The notes under the pieces were generated by a model. That model was not told the DNA's origin. It did no database searches and worked only from the letters and a program-made list of their open reading frames with translations. Shown one piece after another: positions 12,201 through 20,193 of a stretch of 64,000 bases of DNA. Source of the DNA: Takakia lepidozioides (taxonomy: Eukaryota; Streptophyta; Takakiopsida; Takakiales; Takakiaceae); NCBI GenBank assembly GCA_030704615.1, contig CM060731.1:54980221-55044220 (forward strand), written 5' to 3'. The position numbers were made by a program, and so were the translations under genes. Within the stretch, counting starts at the first letter, position 1; each line of letters opens with the position of its first letter.

Positions 12201-15200
12201 TCAGACTGCTTGGGGACAATTACCCCGTGTATAGATTTTGCTCGTCTTGTGTAGACTTTGAGGATTGGTAAACCATTTAGAGTACCAAATCCTTCAGTTA
12301 CACGACGTTCAGGCTCTGCACAATTAGGGACAGATTGTCCATCTGACGGCTTGGGGACAATTACCCCGTGTATAGAATTTGTTCGTCTTGTGTAAACCTT
12401 GAGGATTGGTAAATGGACTCTAGAGACTTAGCCGGGTTGGACCTATCAACCCACACTTCAGAGGCATTGGAGAATGTACTCATAAGACGTTGTTTGCTGT
12501 AGCCTTGTGGCCATTGACCCCGTGCCCAGTTTGAGCAGAACACAAAGGGACAGAAAACTACCTTTGTCAGGGGCTGATGCTGGTAGTATGAGTAACCTTG
12601 AAATAGACAATTTATCCGAGTTTTCCAGATATCCTCTAGAAATCCCTTCACACAAGCATCAATCTGCTCTGTGTCATTTGCCCGATAACTAGACCCCGAA
12701 AGGGCCTGGGCTTTTGGCTCAGCCTCGAGATTTTCGAAGTTGGTAAACAGAGGAGAGAGATGCAATAGATTGTACTCATAAGACGTTGTTTGCCGTAGCC
12801 TTGTGGCCATTGACCCTGCGCCCAGTTTGAGCGGGAACAAAAGGGACAGAACCTACCTCTCTCAGGGGCTGACGTTGGTAGTAAGACTTACCTTCATATA
12901 TAAAATTAATCCGGGTTTTCCAGATATTCTCTAGAAATCCCTTCACACAAGCATCAATCTGCTGTGTGTGATTTGCCCAAAAACTAGGCCTCAGGAGGGC
13001 CTGGGCTTTTGGCTCAGCCTCGAGACTTTCAAAGTTGGTAAACAGGGGTACAGGCACAATTCCCTTGATAGATTTGAAGAGAGCGTCTCTTTGGTGAGAG
13101 AACCCCGGACAGTGTATCAGAAAATGAATACTGTCTTCAGATTGCCCACACAACGGGCAATTGCACTCTCCCTTTCCTCTCTGCTTCTGTTTGCTGTTCG
13201 AAGGTAGGCTTCCTGCCCTGAGTTTAAATTTCAGTCTAGTGCCGAGAGTGGGTAGACCCTTGAGGTCATCCAAGATGTCCTCCCCCATGTCACTGACTGG
13301 AAACAAGTTCAGGGAAGTTTTCTGCCTAACTTCATTTTCATCAGACAATCTCATGGCAACAGAAGAGATGCAATAGAGAGGGGGTGAGATTGTACTCATA
13401 AGACGTTGTTTGCCGTAGCCTTGTGGCCATTGACCCCGCGCCCAGTTTGAGCGGGAACAAATGGGACAGAACCTACCTTTGTCAGGGGCTGACGTTGGTA
13501 GTAAGACTTACCTTCATATAAAGAATTAATCCGGGTTTTCCAGATATCCTCTAGAAATCCCTTCACACAAGCATCAATCTGCTGTGTGTGATAGAGAGGG
13601 GGTGAGAGAACAGAACAAAGAAGAAAGGTGACTGAGACTGTTCGGACCCAGGGTGGTTGGTAATACATGTTTGGGTGCTGAGTGTGCCGCAGTTTATAAG
13701 TTGTGTCATGGTTGCGTGTGCATAGGGGTCGTCTGGAACAAGAAGGTGCTGCAAACTGGGGTAGACGATTGATGAGGTTTATGTTTCCCTTCTCTGATCT
13801 TAGGAAGGGGAGGGAAGACAACGACTCAATTGTGACCTCCAGTTCAGCTGTATGACACCTGTTCCCATTTTGCATCTATGTTTTGCAGGTTTCTCCTGTT
13901 AACGAGTTAATTGTGTTCTTTCGCACTACAGAAATATGTATATCTTTTGTGAAGTCGTGGTCCTGCAGGAAAAGTGAAGTTACATATGTGCAATTGATAT
14001 CACATCAAGTTCAGAGTTTCTGCTTGGATATAAAATTATTCTTCTGCTCAGCATATGCAAAGAATTAAATTATATTTTCGTGAGATTTGTTGAACCCCTT
14101 TAACCACTAAGCTGTTCAGGATCTTCGTAGATATATATGCACCAGTACCAAAATTGTGAGGTGTGCACATACAGGATGATGGTCTGTATGATGAGAAGAA
14201 CGCAGAGCTAGTGCGAGAGGATGCAGCTGGAGTTTCGAAGGAAGTGGAGACATTTGAGCTCCTGCGGGGTGAATTGGCTGCACTTGAATCTCGGCTCAGG
14301 CAATGTGCTGGCCAAACAACCTCTGACAGGGTGGGTCCCTTTCCTTACTAGCTCTACCTCTCTATTCAGCACTGCATATGAAGGTAAGTCTTACTACCAA
14401 TGTCAGCCCCTGACAGAGGTAGGTTCTGTCCCTTTTGTTTCCGCTCAAACTGGGCGCGTGGTCAATGGCCACAAGGCTACGGCAAACAACGTCTTATGAG
14501 TACAATCTATTCAGCACTGCACCACTTCCTGGTTTGGACTGAGATCAAAGTTATTTCCCCAACACTCTGTGAAACGTTCGATATGGAAGTGGTGCATAGA
14601 AAAATTCCAAAATGAAGAGGTCAAGGCTGAATATGTCCAGGCCTTGCAAGAGGCTCTCCCTCATTTGGTCCATTTGCTCCAAGATCTTCAGTCTCGCTCT
14701 GGCAATGCAAGAAATGAAGTTGAAAGAGTGGTGGATTCTTGGGAGAGCTTCGTATCCTCTATGGCTGACAAGATGATTGTCTGCAGTAGAGCTGTCAATT
14801 GGTGGACCAATGAGATCAAAGTCAAGATAGCCGAAAGACCGAGTCTTCTATGCATAATGGAAGTCAACAAAAAATTGTTGGCTAGGTACTACCAGATCTG
14901 CAAAGTATCAATCAGCTCATAAGGTCTCAGAAGAAATTATATTGGGACAAGTTATAAAGTGAAATAAAACTCAAATCACCATGGTGGTAATAACAAGAGA
15001 TTCTAGTTGGCCCTTCAACGTCTGTACAAGCCGAAGAATTGTCAGCAAGTACAAGCGTTGAGGAGTACTAAGGGTGCATTGGTTACATCAACGGTTGACG
15101 TTGTCAAAACCGAAACTCGCTACAGTACCCTTGGCAGAATTTCTAGGTTCTAATGTGAGGGGTTTTCTGAAGAATGGAAGGACACAGTAGAAGACATGTT

Positions 15201-18200
15201 TCTATAATTCAAGTCAGTCCTGAGATCAAACTCAGTGGTGACTTCAACAGTTGACAAAACCTTTGAAACTCACTACAGTATCCTTGGCAGAAATTCTAGG
15301 TTTAGTGAGGGGTCTTCCAAAGAATAGAAGAACACAGTTGAAAAGACTGTTCCTATGATTCAAGGTAGCCCTGATGAACTGGAGTATATTTCAAAGGGTA
15401 AAGACACTCCCATTAGTTCTTCTGAGATTGTGGGGAGCAATTCAGCATTTAAACGGATATAAAGCTGGTGGACCCGATGGCATAGTCAACGAGCTTATCA
15501 AGCACGGTGGTGACCCCATTGTAGAAGCCCTTGTACTTCGCTTTAACCTTATCTTGAGGACTGAAATGATCCCCTTTCGCTGGCGACAGGGGGCCATTGT
15601 CAATCTACGCAAGAATGGTGACAGAGAAGAGCCAGGAAACTATCGAGGCATCACGCTTCAAAATGCAGTTGGCCTGATCTTTTGCAGAGTTATAAGTACT
15701 CGTCTCGAGGTTGATCTGGAGTCTCGAGGTTGTCTCCATGAAGGCCAAGCTGGCTTTCGGAGAAACAGGCTGTGTGGATCATATCTTCACTCTAAGCCAG
15801 ATTATCCAGAGAAGGAAAAAAGAAGGGAAACCAAATTTTTGTCTTTTTCTTGGATGTCAAAAAGGTTTATGACACAGTGAATGACTCAATCGTTCATTGA
15901 GTACGTCCTTTCCTGGATGGTCTATGCCTCTGACTCTGGTCATCTGGGATCAAGGGAAAGATGTGGAGAGTGATCCATAACTTGTATGCTCACACCAAAA
16001 GCTGTGTCACTGTTAATGGACAAAAGTCTAACTCCTTTGACATAGACCGAGGTGTAACTCAAGGAGGTACCCTCAGCCCTCTGCTCTTCAATGTTTTCAT
16101 CCAATCTTCAGGAGTTGATTGATTGCGCAAAGAGATTCTTTGACCTTTGGGGCTAGAGGCTAACGTCAGTAAATGCACAGTGGTGGCGTTGAGTTTTCCT
16201 CCAACTGTAATTGGGATGCACATATTCAAAAAGTAGTTCAATCTGGCAAGCGCAAAACGTTGGGTCTCACTAAATTTTTCCACTGCAGAGGGATCAACTC
16301 TGAAGTCAAAAATACCATGCTTCGCCGCATTATTAGGCCTGCCTTGGAGTACGCATCTGCAGTGTGGGTTGATAACTGCAACCAGGCGAAGTCTCTAGAA
16401 TCCATTCAAGTCGGGGTGCTTAAGGAGTGCATATCAGCATGCTCTAAAACAGCTAATGTGTCTGTTCGGGGTGAGTTTGGCATCCCTCCCTTAAACTCCC
16501 GACGAGATGAATTCAAGGTCAGGTGGTGGGGTCAGCTGCAAAGTGTGACTTATAATAGATATCCGAAGTTAATGGACTCTATATCGTGAGGGCAGGATCT
16601 CCCTGTCAAACACGCTAAGTCCTGGCTGAAGAGGGTAGAAGAGATTCTCAAGAATCTGAAATGAAGTCCGCAAGTCTTGACCCTGCTGGATAAATTGGAC
16701 TTAGAGGCTGTAGTGTCCAACACCATGTCTGTTGCCAAGAAATTGGCTGATGAAAATGAAGCTGGGCAGAAAACTTCCCTGAGCTTGCTTCCAGTCTGTG
16801 ACATGGGGGAGGCCATCATGGACCTCAAGGGTTTCACCACTCTCTGCACTAGACTGAAATTTAAACTCAGGGCGTGAAGCCTACGTTTGAACAGCAAACA
16901 GATGCAGAGAGGAAAGGGGGATTGCAAATGCCTGTTGTGTGGGCAACCTGAAGACAATGTTCATTTTCTGATTCATTGTCCTGGGTACTCTCACCAGAGA
17001 GAGGCCCTCTTTAAATCCATCAAGGGATTTGTGCCTGTACCTCTGTTTACCGACTCAAAAAATCTCGACGCTGAGCCAAAAGATCAGGCCAGCCCTGTTC
17101 TGTGGCTGTTCGGGATGTGTTTGGCAATCCTCTCTTAAGCTCCCGACGAGATGAATTCAAGGTCAGATGGTGGAGTCAGCTGCAACATATATGGCTCATC
17201 CAGATATCCCAAGTTAATGTACTCTATATCTTGGAAGCAGGATCGCCCTGTCAAACAGGCTAAGTCCTGGCAGAAGAGGGTAGAAGTTATTTTCAAGGAT
17301 CTGAATCTAAGTCCGCAAGTCTTGACCCTGCTGGATGAATCTGACTTAAGAGGCTATAGTGTCCAAGGCCATGTCTGTTGCCAGGAAATTGTCTGATGAA
17401 AATGAAGTTAGGCAGAAAACTTCTCTGAACTTGTTTGCAGTCTGTAACATGGGTGAGGCCATCATGGATGACCTCAAGGGCTTACCCACTCTTGGCACTA
17501 GATTGAAATTTAAATTCGGGGCGGGAAGCCTACCTTTGAATATTAAACAGACGCACAGCGAACAGAGGGATGCAATTGCCCATAGTGTGGCGACCTGAAG
17601 ACAATATCCACTTTCTGGTTCATTCTCCAGGTATTCTCACCAGAGAGACACCCTCTTCAAATCCATCAAGGGAATTGTTCCTGTACCTCTGTTTACCAAC
17701 TTTGAAATGGAGGCCGAGCCAAAAGCCTCACCTATGCATCATCCCAATCCCAATGTACCTTATTCCCACCCTTTTGGGGTCTAGTTATGGGGCAAATCAC
17801 TCACAGCAGATTGATGTTTGTGTGAAGGAATTTCTAGAGGATATCTGAAAAACTCGGATCAATTGTCTGTTCCAAGGTAAGTCATACTACCGGAGTCAGC
17901 CCCTGACAAAGGTAGTTTCTGTCCCTTTGTGTTCTGCTCAAATTGGGTGCAGGGTCAATGGCCACAAGGCTACGGCAAACAACATCTTATGGTACATTTT
18001 TATTTGGCCGTGTTCCTCTCTTCTCCTTCCTTTCCATTTATGTGGGCTCTCTCCTGTGCATGGTATGGGTGCAGCCATTGTCAGAAGAAGAGGGGGTCTG
18101 TGCATCTGATTATGAGATCCAAAGCAGCAGCTCATTCAGGCTTGACGATGACACCACGGATGTTGAGCTGGCAGGGGCATATGGAGATGTTTTCAGCAAG

Positions 18201-19317
18201 TCAATTGAAAAGCTCAAGGATGCTAGTTCTGTAAGACCAGCGAGCCCTGCACTTATTATTTACTGGCAAGGCAAGGTGTTGATTTTACAAAAGTGATTTA
18301 TCCTCTTCCTGGTTAGAACTGTTGGCAATGGTTATTGTGAGTTGTTAGTTGTTCCATTTCTCTTCCTTACCCTGTTACTCCTTGTCGTACTCTAACCCCA
18401 CATAATGCTCATGTGAGCAGGATGTATGGAGGGGCACACAGCTTTTGGGAACAGATGTGGGAGCAGCGATCGTGCTCCTTAGAACAAGCGTGGCAGGCCA
18501 ACCACTGACCAATCGAGAACAGAAGATTTTGCGGCGGACACTAACAGATCTTGCGTCTGTTATACCAATTGGCTTTCTGATGTTACTGCCAGTAAGTTCT
18601 CAAGGCTACACTAAGTGAATTCTGTTGTAAGTCAACAAGCAATTCCTACTTCTGTTGTCGTCAATCTTGCCCATTGGTAGTACAAATCTTCCAACATAGG
18701 GTGATTTTCTGGAATAGATGAAGTTCATTCGATTGGTTAAACGATATATTTCATCATTTGGCTCATGTAGCATTCATTGCTCCTTTGTGGATAGCCTAAA
18801 ACAATTGACCACCTTTCCCCATCCAATTTCTCATTACTTTCAATTGCCGTTGCCCATAAGTTCTTATTCAGCTTCTAGCTGTTGAACAGCGTGTTTGTTT
18901 TCACCTCAGGTTACCGCTGTCGGACATGCAGCTATTCTAGCTGCCATCCAGAAATATGTGCCTGCTCTGGTCAGTATTGTCCATCTCTATCCCCTTTCTT
19001 CCTTATTTCCTGCACTTTGTGTAGCTGTCAGTATAATTTTTAGGTGTTCCTAACAAACTGATTTGCTGCCTGCCCAAAGATAATAGGGAAACATGAGTAT
19101 CAGTATGCTTTTGGAGAAGGTGATGTATTTGCCACTCAGATCTGTGCATTGTGTATGTCTACAGATTCCAAGTGCATATGCTCCCGAGCGGTTGGATGTC
19201 TTGAGGCGGCTGGAACAAGTTAGACATTTGGAGCCCCAGACTGCAGGCACTGAAAAGCTGATCAGATCTCCCAGAAAACTCGAGGGATCCTCACAAAGCA
19301 AGACTGATGAAAACTAG
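101..19317 (+). CDS. LETM1-like membrane protein gene, 3' part, 13 exons
   Basis: The start of the gene lies left of the window. Exons: 101-219, 469-541, 927-1148, 1351-1418, 1620-1827, 2138-2347, 2549-2649, 13804-13849, 14175-14330, 18075-18230, 18421-18591, 18910-18969, 19165-19317. All have GT donors and AG acceptors, every phase matches its neighbour, and they sum to 1743 nt: 580 codons plus TAG. The N-terminal third resembles plant LETM1-like proteins (motifs LERDLAVFGFF, EEMEWLPFYPG). The middle is charged and probably coiled coil. The C-terminus carries the signature block DVWRGTQLLG, LTNREQKILRRTLTDL and PIGFLMLLPVTAVGHAA, the last being the membrane segment at about residues 498-525. 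LETM1-family proteins act in the inner mitochondrial membrane in cation/proton homeostasis; for the plant LETM1-like branch this role is inferred. Introns 7 and 9 are full of transposons, yet the frame is intact, so the gene is probably functional. Confidence 0.88.
469..541 (+). CDS. LETM1-like exon 2
   Basis: The acceptor is ctgctgcag and the donor gtgagt. The first base completes the Arg codon. It encodes YLEGGSVLFYPQLATVSTYQ and then LFVE, ending in phase 0. Confidence 0.85.
927..1148 (+). CDS. LETM1-like exon 3
   Basis: 74 codons in phase 0, from VVCEEMEWLPFYPG to AAKFLS. The acceptor is tttgcag and the donor gtaagg. EEMEWLPFYPG is the most recognisable N-terminal motif of the plant family. 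Confidence 0.87.
1351..1418 (+). CDS. LETM1-like exon 4
   Basis: The acceptor is caacagtcag. An AG four bases upstream would put the frame into a stop, which decides this boundary. It encodes QRLEECNKTYNIMKRSTKAD then GP, and two bases of Arg. The donor is gtaagt. Confidence 0.8.
1620..1827 (+). CDS. LETM1-like exon 5
   Basis: It completes the Arg codon and adds 69 codons, including VGEVDSKLDRLLYRDFQER and an acidic heptad-like stretch ending MERQLKLFDE. The donor gttctc is followed by a CT run. Confidence 0.82.
2138..2347 (+). CDS. LETM1-like exon 6
   Basis: 70 codons, phase 0 at both ends, from ELQSVEIALGKLELLVKD to EERVLKQQ. Leu/Glu/Lys spacing indicates a coiled coil with exon 5. The acceptor is cgccgcag and the donor gtactg. 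Confidence 0.85.
2549..2649 (+). CDS. LETM1-like exon 7
   Basis: 33 codons plus two bases, from VEEESRRLQQQR to NQEPQS. The acceptor is gattccag and the donor gtttgg. It precedes the 11.2-kb transposon-filled intron; its phase 2 fits only the small exon at 13804. Confidence 0.78.
2650..3242 (+). other. Intron 7, left part; no feature recognised
   Basis: This is unique-looking intron sequence between exon 7 and the copia insertion. I see no exon with a matching phase and no clear repeat. A weak minus-strand reading frame at 2980-3216 has no motif I recognise. Confidence 0.5.
3248..3637 (-). repeat. Copia 3' LTR
   Basis: On the minus strand the LTR starts TGTTAGAAGTC just after a purine tract (GAGTGGGAG) and ends TTTCCAACA beside the TATAG duplication, giving about 390 bp. 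The terminal inverted repeats are imperfect (TGTTAGAA against TGTTGGAA). No matching 5' LTR is present in the window. Confidence 0.6.
3645..5060 (-). pseudogene. Copia gag-RT-RNase H with internal deletion
   Basis: A continuous reading frame runs on the minus strand. It starts with a Gag-like segment (MTLFGTLPKSYDMVETAL), then passes directly into reverse transcriptase: DVKTAFLNGDLQEEIYMKQP and the catalytic YVDDLLLIS. RNase H follows, with SSTESEYMALTHAAKEA and KHIDIKHHFIRE, ending at 3645. Protease, integrase and the start of RT are missing although the frame stays open. The deletion therefore fused gag to RT in frame. The frame continues upstream into the antisense TRIM LTR, with an ATG at 5177. 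It sits antisense to the host gene in its intron and cannot transpose alone. Confidence 0.85.
5069..5213 (+). repeat. TRIM 5' LTR
   Basis: 145 bp, TG...CA termini with inverted ends TGTTGGA/TCCAACA. It contains the tRNA-like block described separately. Confidence 0.85.
5121..5192 (+). tRNA. tRNA-like sequence inside TRIM 5' LTR
   Basis: It folds as a tRNA cloverleaf: acceptor GGACGGG with CCTGACC (one A-A mismatch, one G-T), D arm GCTC/GAGC, anticodon stem CCCC/GGGG, and T arm CTAGG-TTCAATC-CCTAG. The pol III A box (TAGCTCAGTGG) and B box (GGTTCAATCCC) fit consensus. The loop reads CCGGTAT, giving a GGT anticodon at the expected position but with C instead of U at position 33. It is probably a pol III promoter or tRNA mimic rather than a decoding tRNA. 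Confidence 0.6.
5214..5226 (+). promoter_or_regulatory. TRIM primer-binding site
   Basis: TGGTATCAGAGCC directly follows the 5' LTR. It is the standard plant copia-type PBS, complementary to the 3' end of initiator tRNA-Met. Confidence 0.9.
5290..5434 (+). repeat. TRIM 3' LTR
   Basis: 145 bp, one mismatch to the 5' LTR. It is followed immediately by TATAG. Confidence 0.85.
5342..5413 (+). tRNA. tRNA-like sequence inside TRIM 3' LTR
   Basis: Same cloverleaf and A/B boxes as the copy at 5121. The single LTR difference changes the anticodon-equivalent triplet from GGT to GGA, while all stems are unchanged. Confidence 0.6.
5440..5825 (+). other. Intron 7 segment with GA microsatellite
   Basis: No gene or known repeat recognised, apart from a short (GA)n tract at about 5806-5825 next to the LINE remnant. 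Confidence 0.5.
5827..6800 (-). mobile_element. Old LINE remnant, 3' half, split by a MITE
   Basis: The minus strand matches the C-terminal region and 3' end of the LINE family seen intact at 8827-12413. It has the tail (tgtactcataag on the plus strand), the 'cccttcacacaagcatcaatctg' region, the zinc-finger region and the 'acttagcctg' region. It carries many substitutions and frameshifts, so it is an old copy. A 283-bp MITE interrupts it at 6052. Confidence 0.75.
6052..6334. mobile_element. MITE (hAT/Mutator-like), 283 bp
   Basis: It is flanked by the 9-bp direct repeat GGTCAGTGC (6043-6051 and 6335-6343) and splits the LINE remnant. Its ends are inverted: CAGGGTTTTT on the left, CAGTGTTTTTAAA on the reverse complement of the right. 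It has no coding capacity. A 9-bp duplication suits Mutator; if the last G is chance it is 8 bp and suits hAT, whose ends commonly start CAG. Confidence 0.7.
6801..7950 (+). other. Intron 7 segment without recognised gene
   Basis: No exon fits the phase. One stretch, about 7722-7785, recurs in reverse orientation at about 61858-61918. Confidence 0.5.
7956..8826 (-). mobile_element. Old LINE copy, 3' part (interrupted)
   Basis: Degenerate minus-strand LINE: tail, zinc-finger region and the RT C-terminal region. It is cut at 8826 by the insertion of a full-size LINE and resumes at 12414. The join lies in the conserved segment that reads KSLES on the minus strand. Frameshifts and a short internal duplication near 8600-8660 mark it as dead. 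Confidence 0.75.
8814..8826 (+). repeat. Target-site duplication, left
   Basis: TGGATTCTAGAGA; its partner at 12414-12426 reads TGGACTCTAGAGA (one mismatch). Both belong to the older LINE. Confidence 0.8.
8950..10095 (-). pseudogene. LINE reverse transcriptase C-terminal part and zinc finger
   Basis: The minus-strand frame reads from LEANVSKCAVVAFNDRGEG through VKKTMLCRVIRPALEYGSA and ANVAVRGEFGIPSLSS to a zinc finger CPLCGQSEDSIHFLIHC. That is C-X2-C-X7-H-X4-C, the usual C-terminal finger of many LINEs. The last conserved block is QQIDACVKGFLEDIW. The frame differs from that of the upstream RT part because a deletion at about 10105 removed the segment holding the FADD catalytic motif. Confidence 0.85.
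10096..12015 (-). pseudogene. LINE endonuclease and RT N-terminal part
   Basis: Minus strand. The N-terminus is an APE-type endonuclease: CFNFSGLTNQRKQ, then QETWE (catalytic Glu region), FVGCVYMPTEG and VVLLGGFNARVG. The frame then jumps to DSWESFVSSMADK, so the distal endonuclease with its SDH motif has been deleted; the copy at 14522 still shows part of it. RT follows: GYKAGGPDGI, RWRQGVIVNLYKKGDRR, GNYRGITLLNAVGK, FFLDVKKAYDTVW and VAQGCTLSPLLFNVF. It ends just before FADD, which is absent. It sits antisense in the host intron. Confidence 0.85.
12020..12413 (-). repeat. 141-bp coding tandem repeats at the LINE 5' end
   Basis: The minus strand has about 2.4 copies of a 141-bp unit, open in one frame and encoding a 47-residue unit. 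It contains LPILKVYTRRAKSIHGVIVP, then a short variable part (KPSDGQSVPNCAEP), then RRVTEGFGTLNG. The units differ by a few residues. The frame is offset by one from the endonuclease near 12055. It is probably part of ORF1 or a linker rather than an untranslated monomer. Confidence 0.75.
12427..12472 (-). mobile_element. Continuation of the interrupted older LINE
   Basis: After the nested insertion, the sequence resumes in register (tagagacttagcc, then ggttggacctatcaaccc) for about 46 bp before the next LINE 3' end. Confidence 0.7.
12473..12755 (-). mobile_element. 5'-truncated LINE, about 280 bp
   Basis: It starts on the plus strand with the LINE tail (tgtactcataagacg) and runs to the region gtaaacagagg. 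It carries only the last part of the C-terminal coding region and the 3' UTR. I could not find a clean duplication. Confidence 0.75.
12756..13377 (-). mobile_element. 5'-truncated LINE with 14-bp duplication
   Basis: AGAGATGCAATAGA is at 12756-12769 and at 13364-13377. The body 12770-13363 is the last 594 bp of the LINE, including the zinc-finger coding region, in an open frame on the minus strand (MRLSDENEVRQKTSLNLFPV onwards). It is very similar to the copy at 8827, so young. Confidence 0.9.
13373..13607 (-). mobile_element. 5'-truncated LINE with 17-bp duplication
   Basis: ATAGAGAGGGGGTGAGA is at 13373-13389 and at 13591-13607. The body 13390-13590 is the last 201 bp of the LINE. Its left duplication overlaps the right duplication of the copy at 12756 by five bases. 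Confidence 0.9.
13804..13849 (+). CDS. LETM1-like exon 8 (46 nt)
   Basis: The acceptor is ttctctgatcttag after a good pyrimidine tract; the donor is gtatga. The first base completes the phase-2 Arg codon of exon 7. The 15 codons KGREDNDSIVTSSSA end in phase 0, exactly what exon 9 needs. No other segment of the large intron satisfies both phases that I could see. Confidence 0.65.
14175..14330 (+). CDS. LETM1-like exon 9
   Basis: 52 codons, phase 0, from DDGLYDEKNAELVRED to CAGQTTSDR. It includes ETFELLRGELAALESRL, similar to the 'FELLRNEL' block of plant homologues. The acceptor is catacag and the donor gtgggt. Confidence 0.85.
14361..14521 (+). mobile_element. 5'-truncated LINE, 129 bp, with 16-bp duplication
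   Basis: TCTATTCAGCACTGCA is at 14361-14376 and at 14506-14521. The body 14377-14505 is the last 129 bp of the LINE on the plus strand and ends CTTATGAGTACAA. The perfect duplication gives the exact 3' end of the family. Confidence 0.92.
14522..17991 (+). mobile_element. Rearranged LINE copy in intron 9
   Basis: The same family in sense with the host gene. It begins at the end of the endonuclease (HFLVWTEIKV), includes a segment missing from the 8827 copy (CIEKFQNEEVKAEYVQAL), then DSWESFVSSMADK, a degenerate RT (about 15430-16090), the C-terminal region (16140-17900) and the 3' UTR ending at about 17991. Two direct repeats near 15095-15200 and 15235-15330, a large deletion around the catalytic FADD at about 16100, and a duplicated C-terminal part from 17110 show several rearrangements. 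No intact frame remains. Confidence 0.8.
18075..18230 (+). CDS. LETM1-like exon 10
   Basis: 52 codons in phase 0: PLSEEEGVCASDYEIQSSSS to FSKSIEKLKDASS. The acceptor is tgggtgcag; a second AG ten bases downstream would give the wrong frame. The donor is gtaaga. Confidence 0.85.
18421..18591 (+). CDS. LETM1-like exon 11 (core motif)
   Basis: 57 codons: DVWRGTQLLGTDVGAAIVLL, then LTNREQKILRRTLTDLASV and IPIGFLMLLP. This is the family signature and the first half of the membrane segment. The acceptor is gtgagcag and the donor gtaagt. Confidence 0.93.
18910..18969 (+). CDS. LETM1-like exon 12
   Basis: 20 codons, VTAVGHAAILAAIQKYVPAL, completing the hydrophobic segment. The acceptor is cacctcag and the donor gtcagt. 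Confidence 0.92.
19165..19317 (+). CDS. LETM1-like terminal exon
   Basis: Begins IPSAYAPERLDVLRRLEQV after the acceptor tctacag. It ends QSKTDEN and TAG at 19315-19317, with a polar tail. Confidence 0.92.
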   Translation: MPSAYAPERLDVLRRLEQVRHLEPQTAGTEKLIRSPRKLEGSSQSKTDEN

Positions 19318-20193
19318 GAGAGAGAGCCAAAACCAATTATAGAGTCTGCTGAAACTACTTCCATGTCAATGTAGGAAGTGTAAGTTGTCAAAGGTCTACG
19401 GACAATTGTTTGCCTGGTTTGATAATACACACAGAATTGAATGCAAGTGAGGGGTATGGCCTGTTTGGAAGGGGTTCCAAAGCAAGCAAGACCCATTCAT
19501 TGATAGTTCCAGTGCCCAAGTGGTGAAAGCTGGGATTTCTAGTAAATGTTGGAGGAACATTTATTGTACATGTTTACAGCTATGATGTAAATGCTTAGGA
19601 TCAATCATGGGTAAATGTCCCATTTGCGGCTACACTGCATTTTTGCCACTGATCAGTATGTGAGTTGAAAAGGAGTGATCAGAAGAGCTTAGAGCTAGTG
19701 CTAATTCTTGTTGAAAGTGCACCAATATCCCAAAGTCTGATTTTTGGAAGGCAACAATGTAAAAACTTTTCTTTGCAAGCTAACCCACTGCAGCAAGGAC
19801 AACCTCGAAATGTGGTGGAAGAAAACTATTTGGGTGTTTCTTGGACACATAGTCAGTCTTTGTAAGCAATTCAAGAAGCTCTTATCATTTCATGGTAAGC
19901 TGATTTTTCTGAAGTCTTGATACAAAGATTTGGGAGAGTGACTAACTAGGAAGTGAGAAGTTATGTGAAACCGTGTGGGCTGCCGGCACTTTCATGTGTG
20001 CAACAAAAGAGATGACTTTCTCTAATACGCTTGTGATGAAAGGATCCCTATGACCCAGTGTATAAGGGAAGAGCCAACACCAGCTCCTTTTCATATATTA
20101 AATATTGGCCATGCCTCGCGTAGCACCTCAAGTAAGGCAGGAAGGCCGCCCAGCCTGGCCAAGCACCTCATAAGATGTAAGGTCCACACTGTA

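Larger units (their letters stand above)
8827..12413 (-). mobile_element. Near full-size LINE (3587 bp) nested in an older LINE
   Basis: It is bounded by the 13-bp duplication described beside it. On the minus strand the order is: 5' region with 141-bp coding repeats (12413-12070), APE-type endonuclease, reverse transcriptase, C-terminal zinc finger, then a short 3' UTR ending GAGTACAA without poly(A). The family occurs about ten times in the window, mostly on the minus strand. This copy has lost the end of its endonuclease, the RT catalytic FADD and the overall frame. Confidence 0.85.

Noticed and set aside
13887-14060. Possible exon after ttttgcag at 13887
   Set aside because: Read in the phase required by exon 7 it hits a stop after seven codons; the exon at 13804 fits both neighbours.
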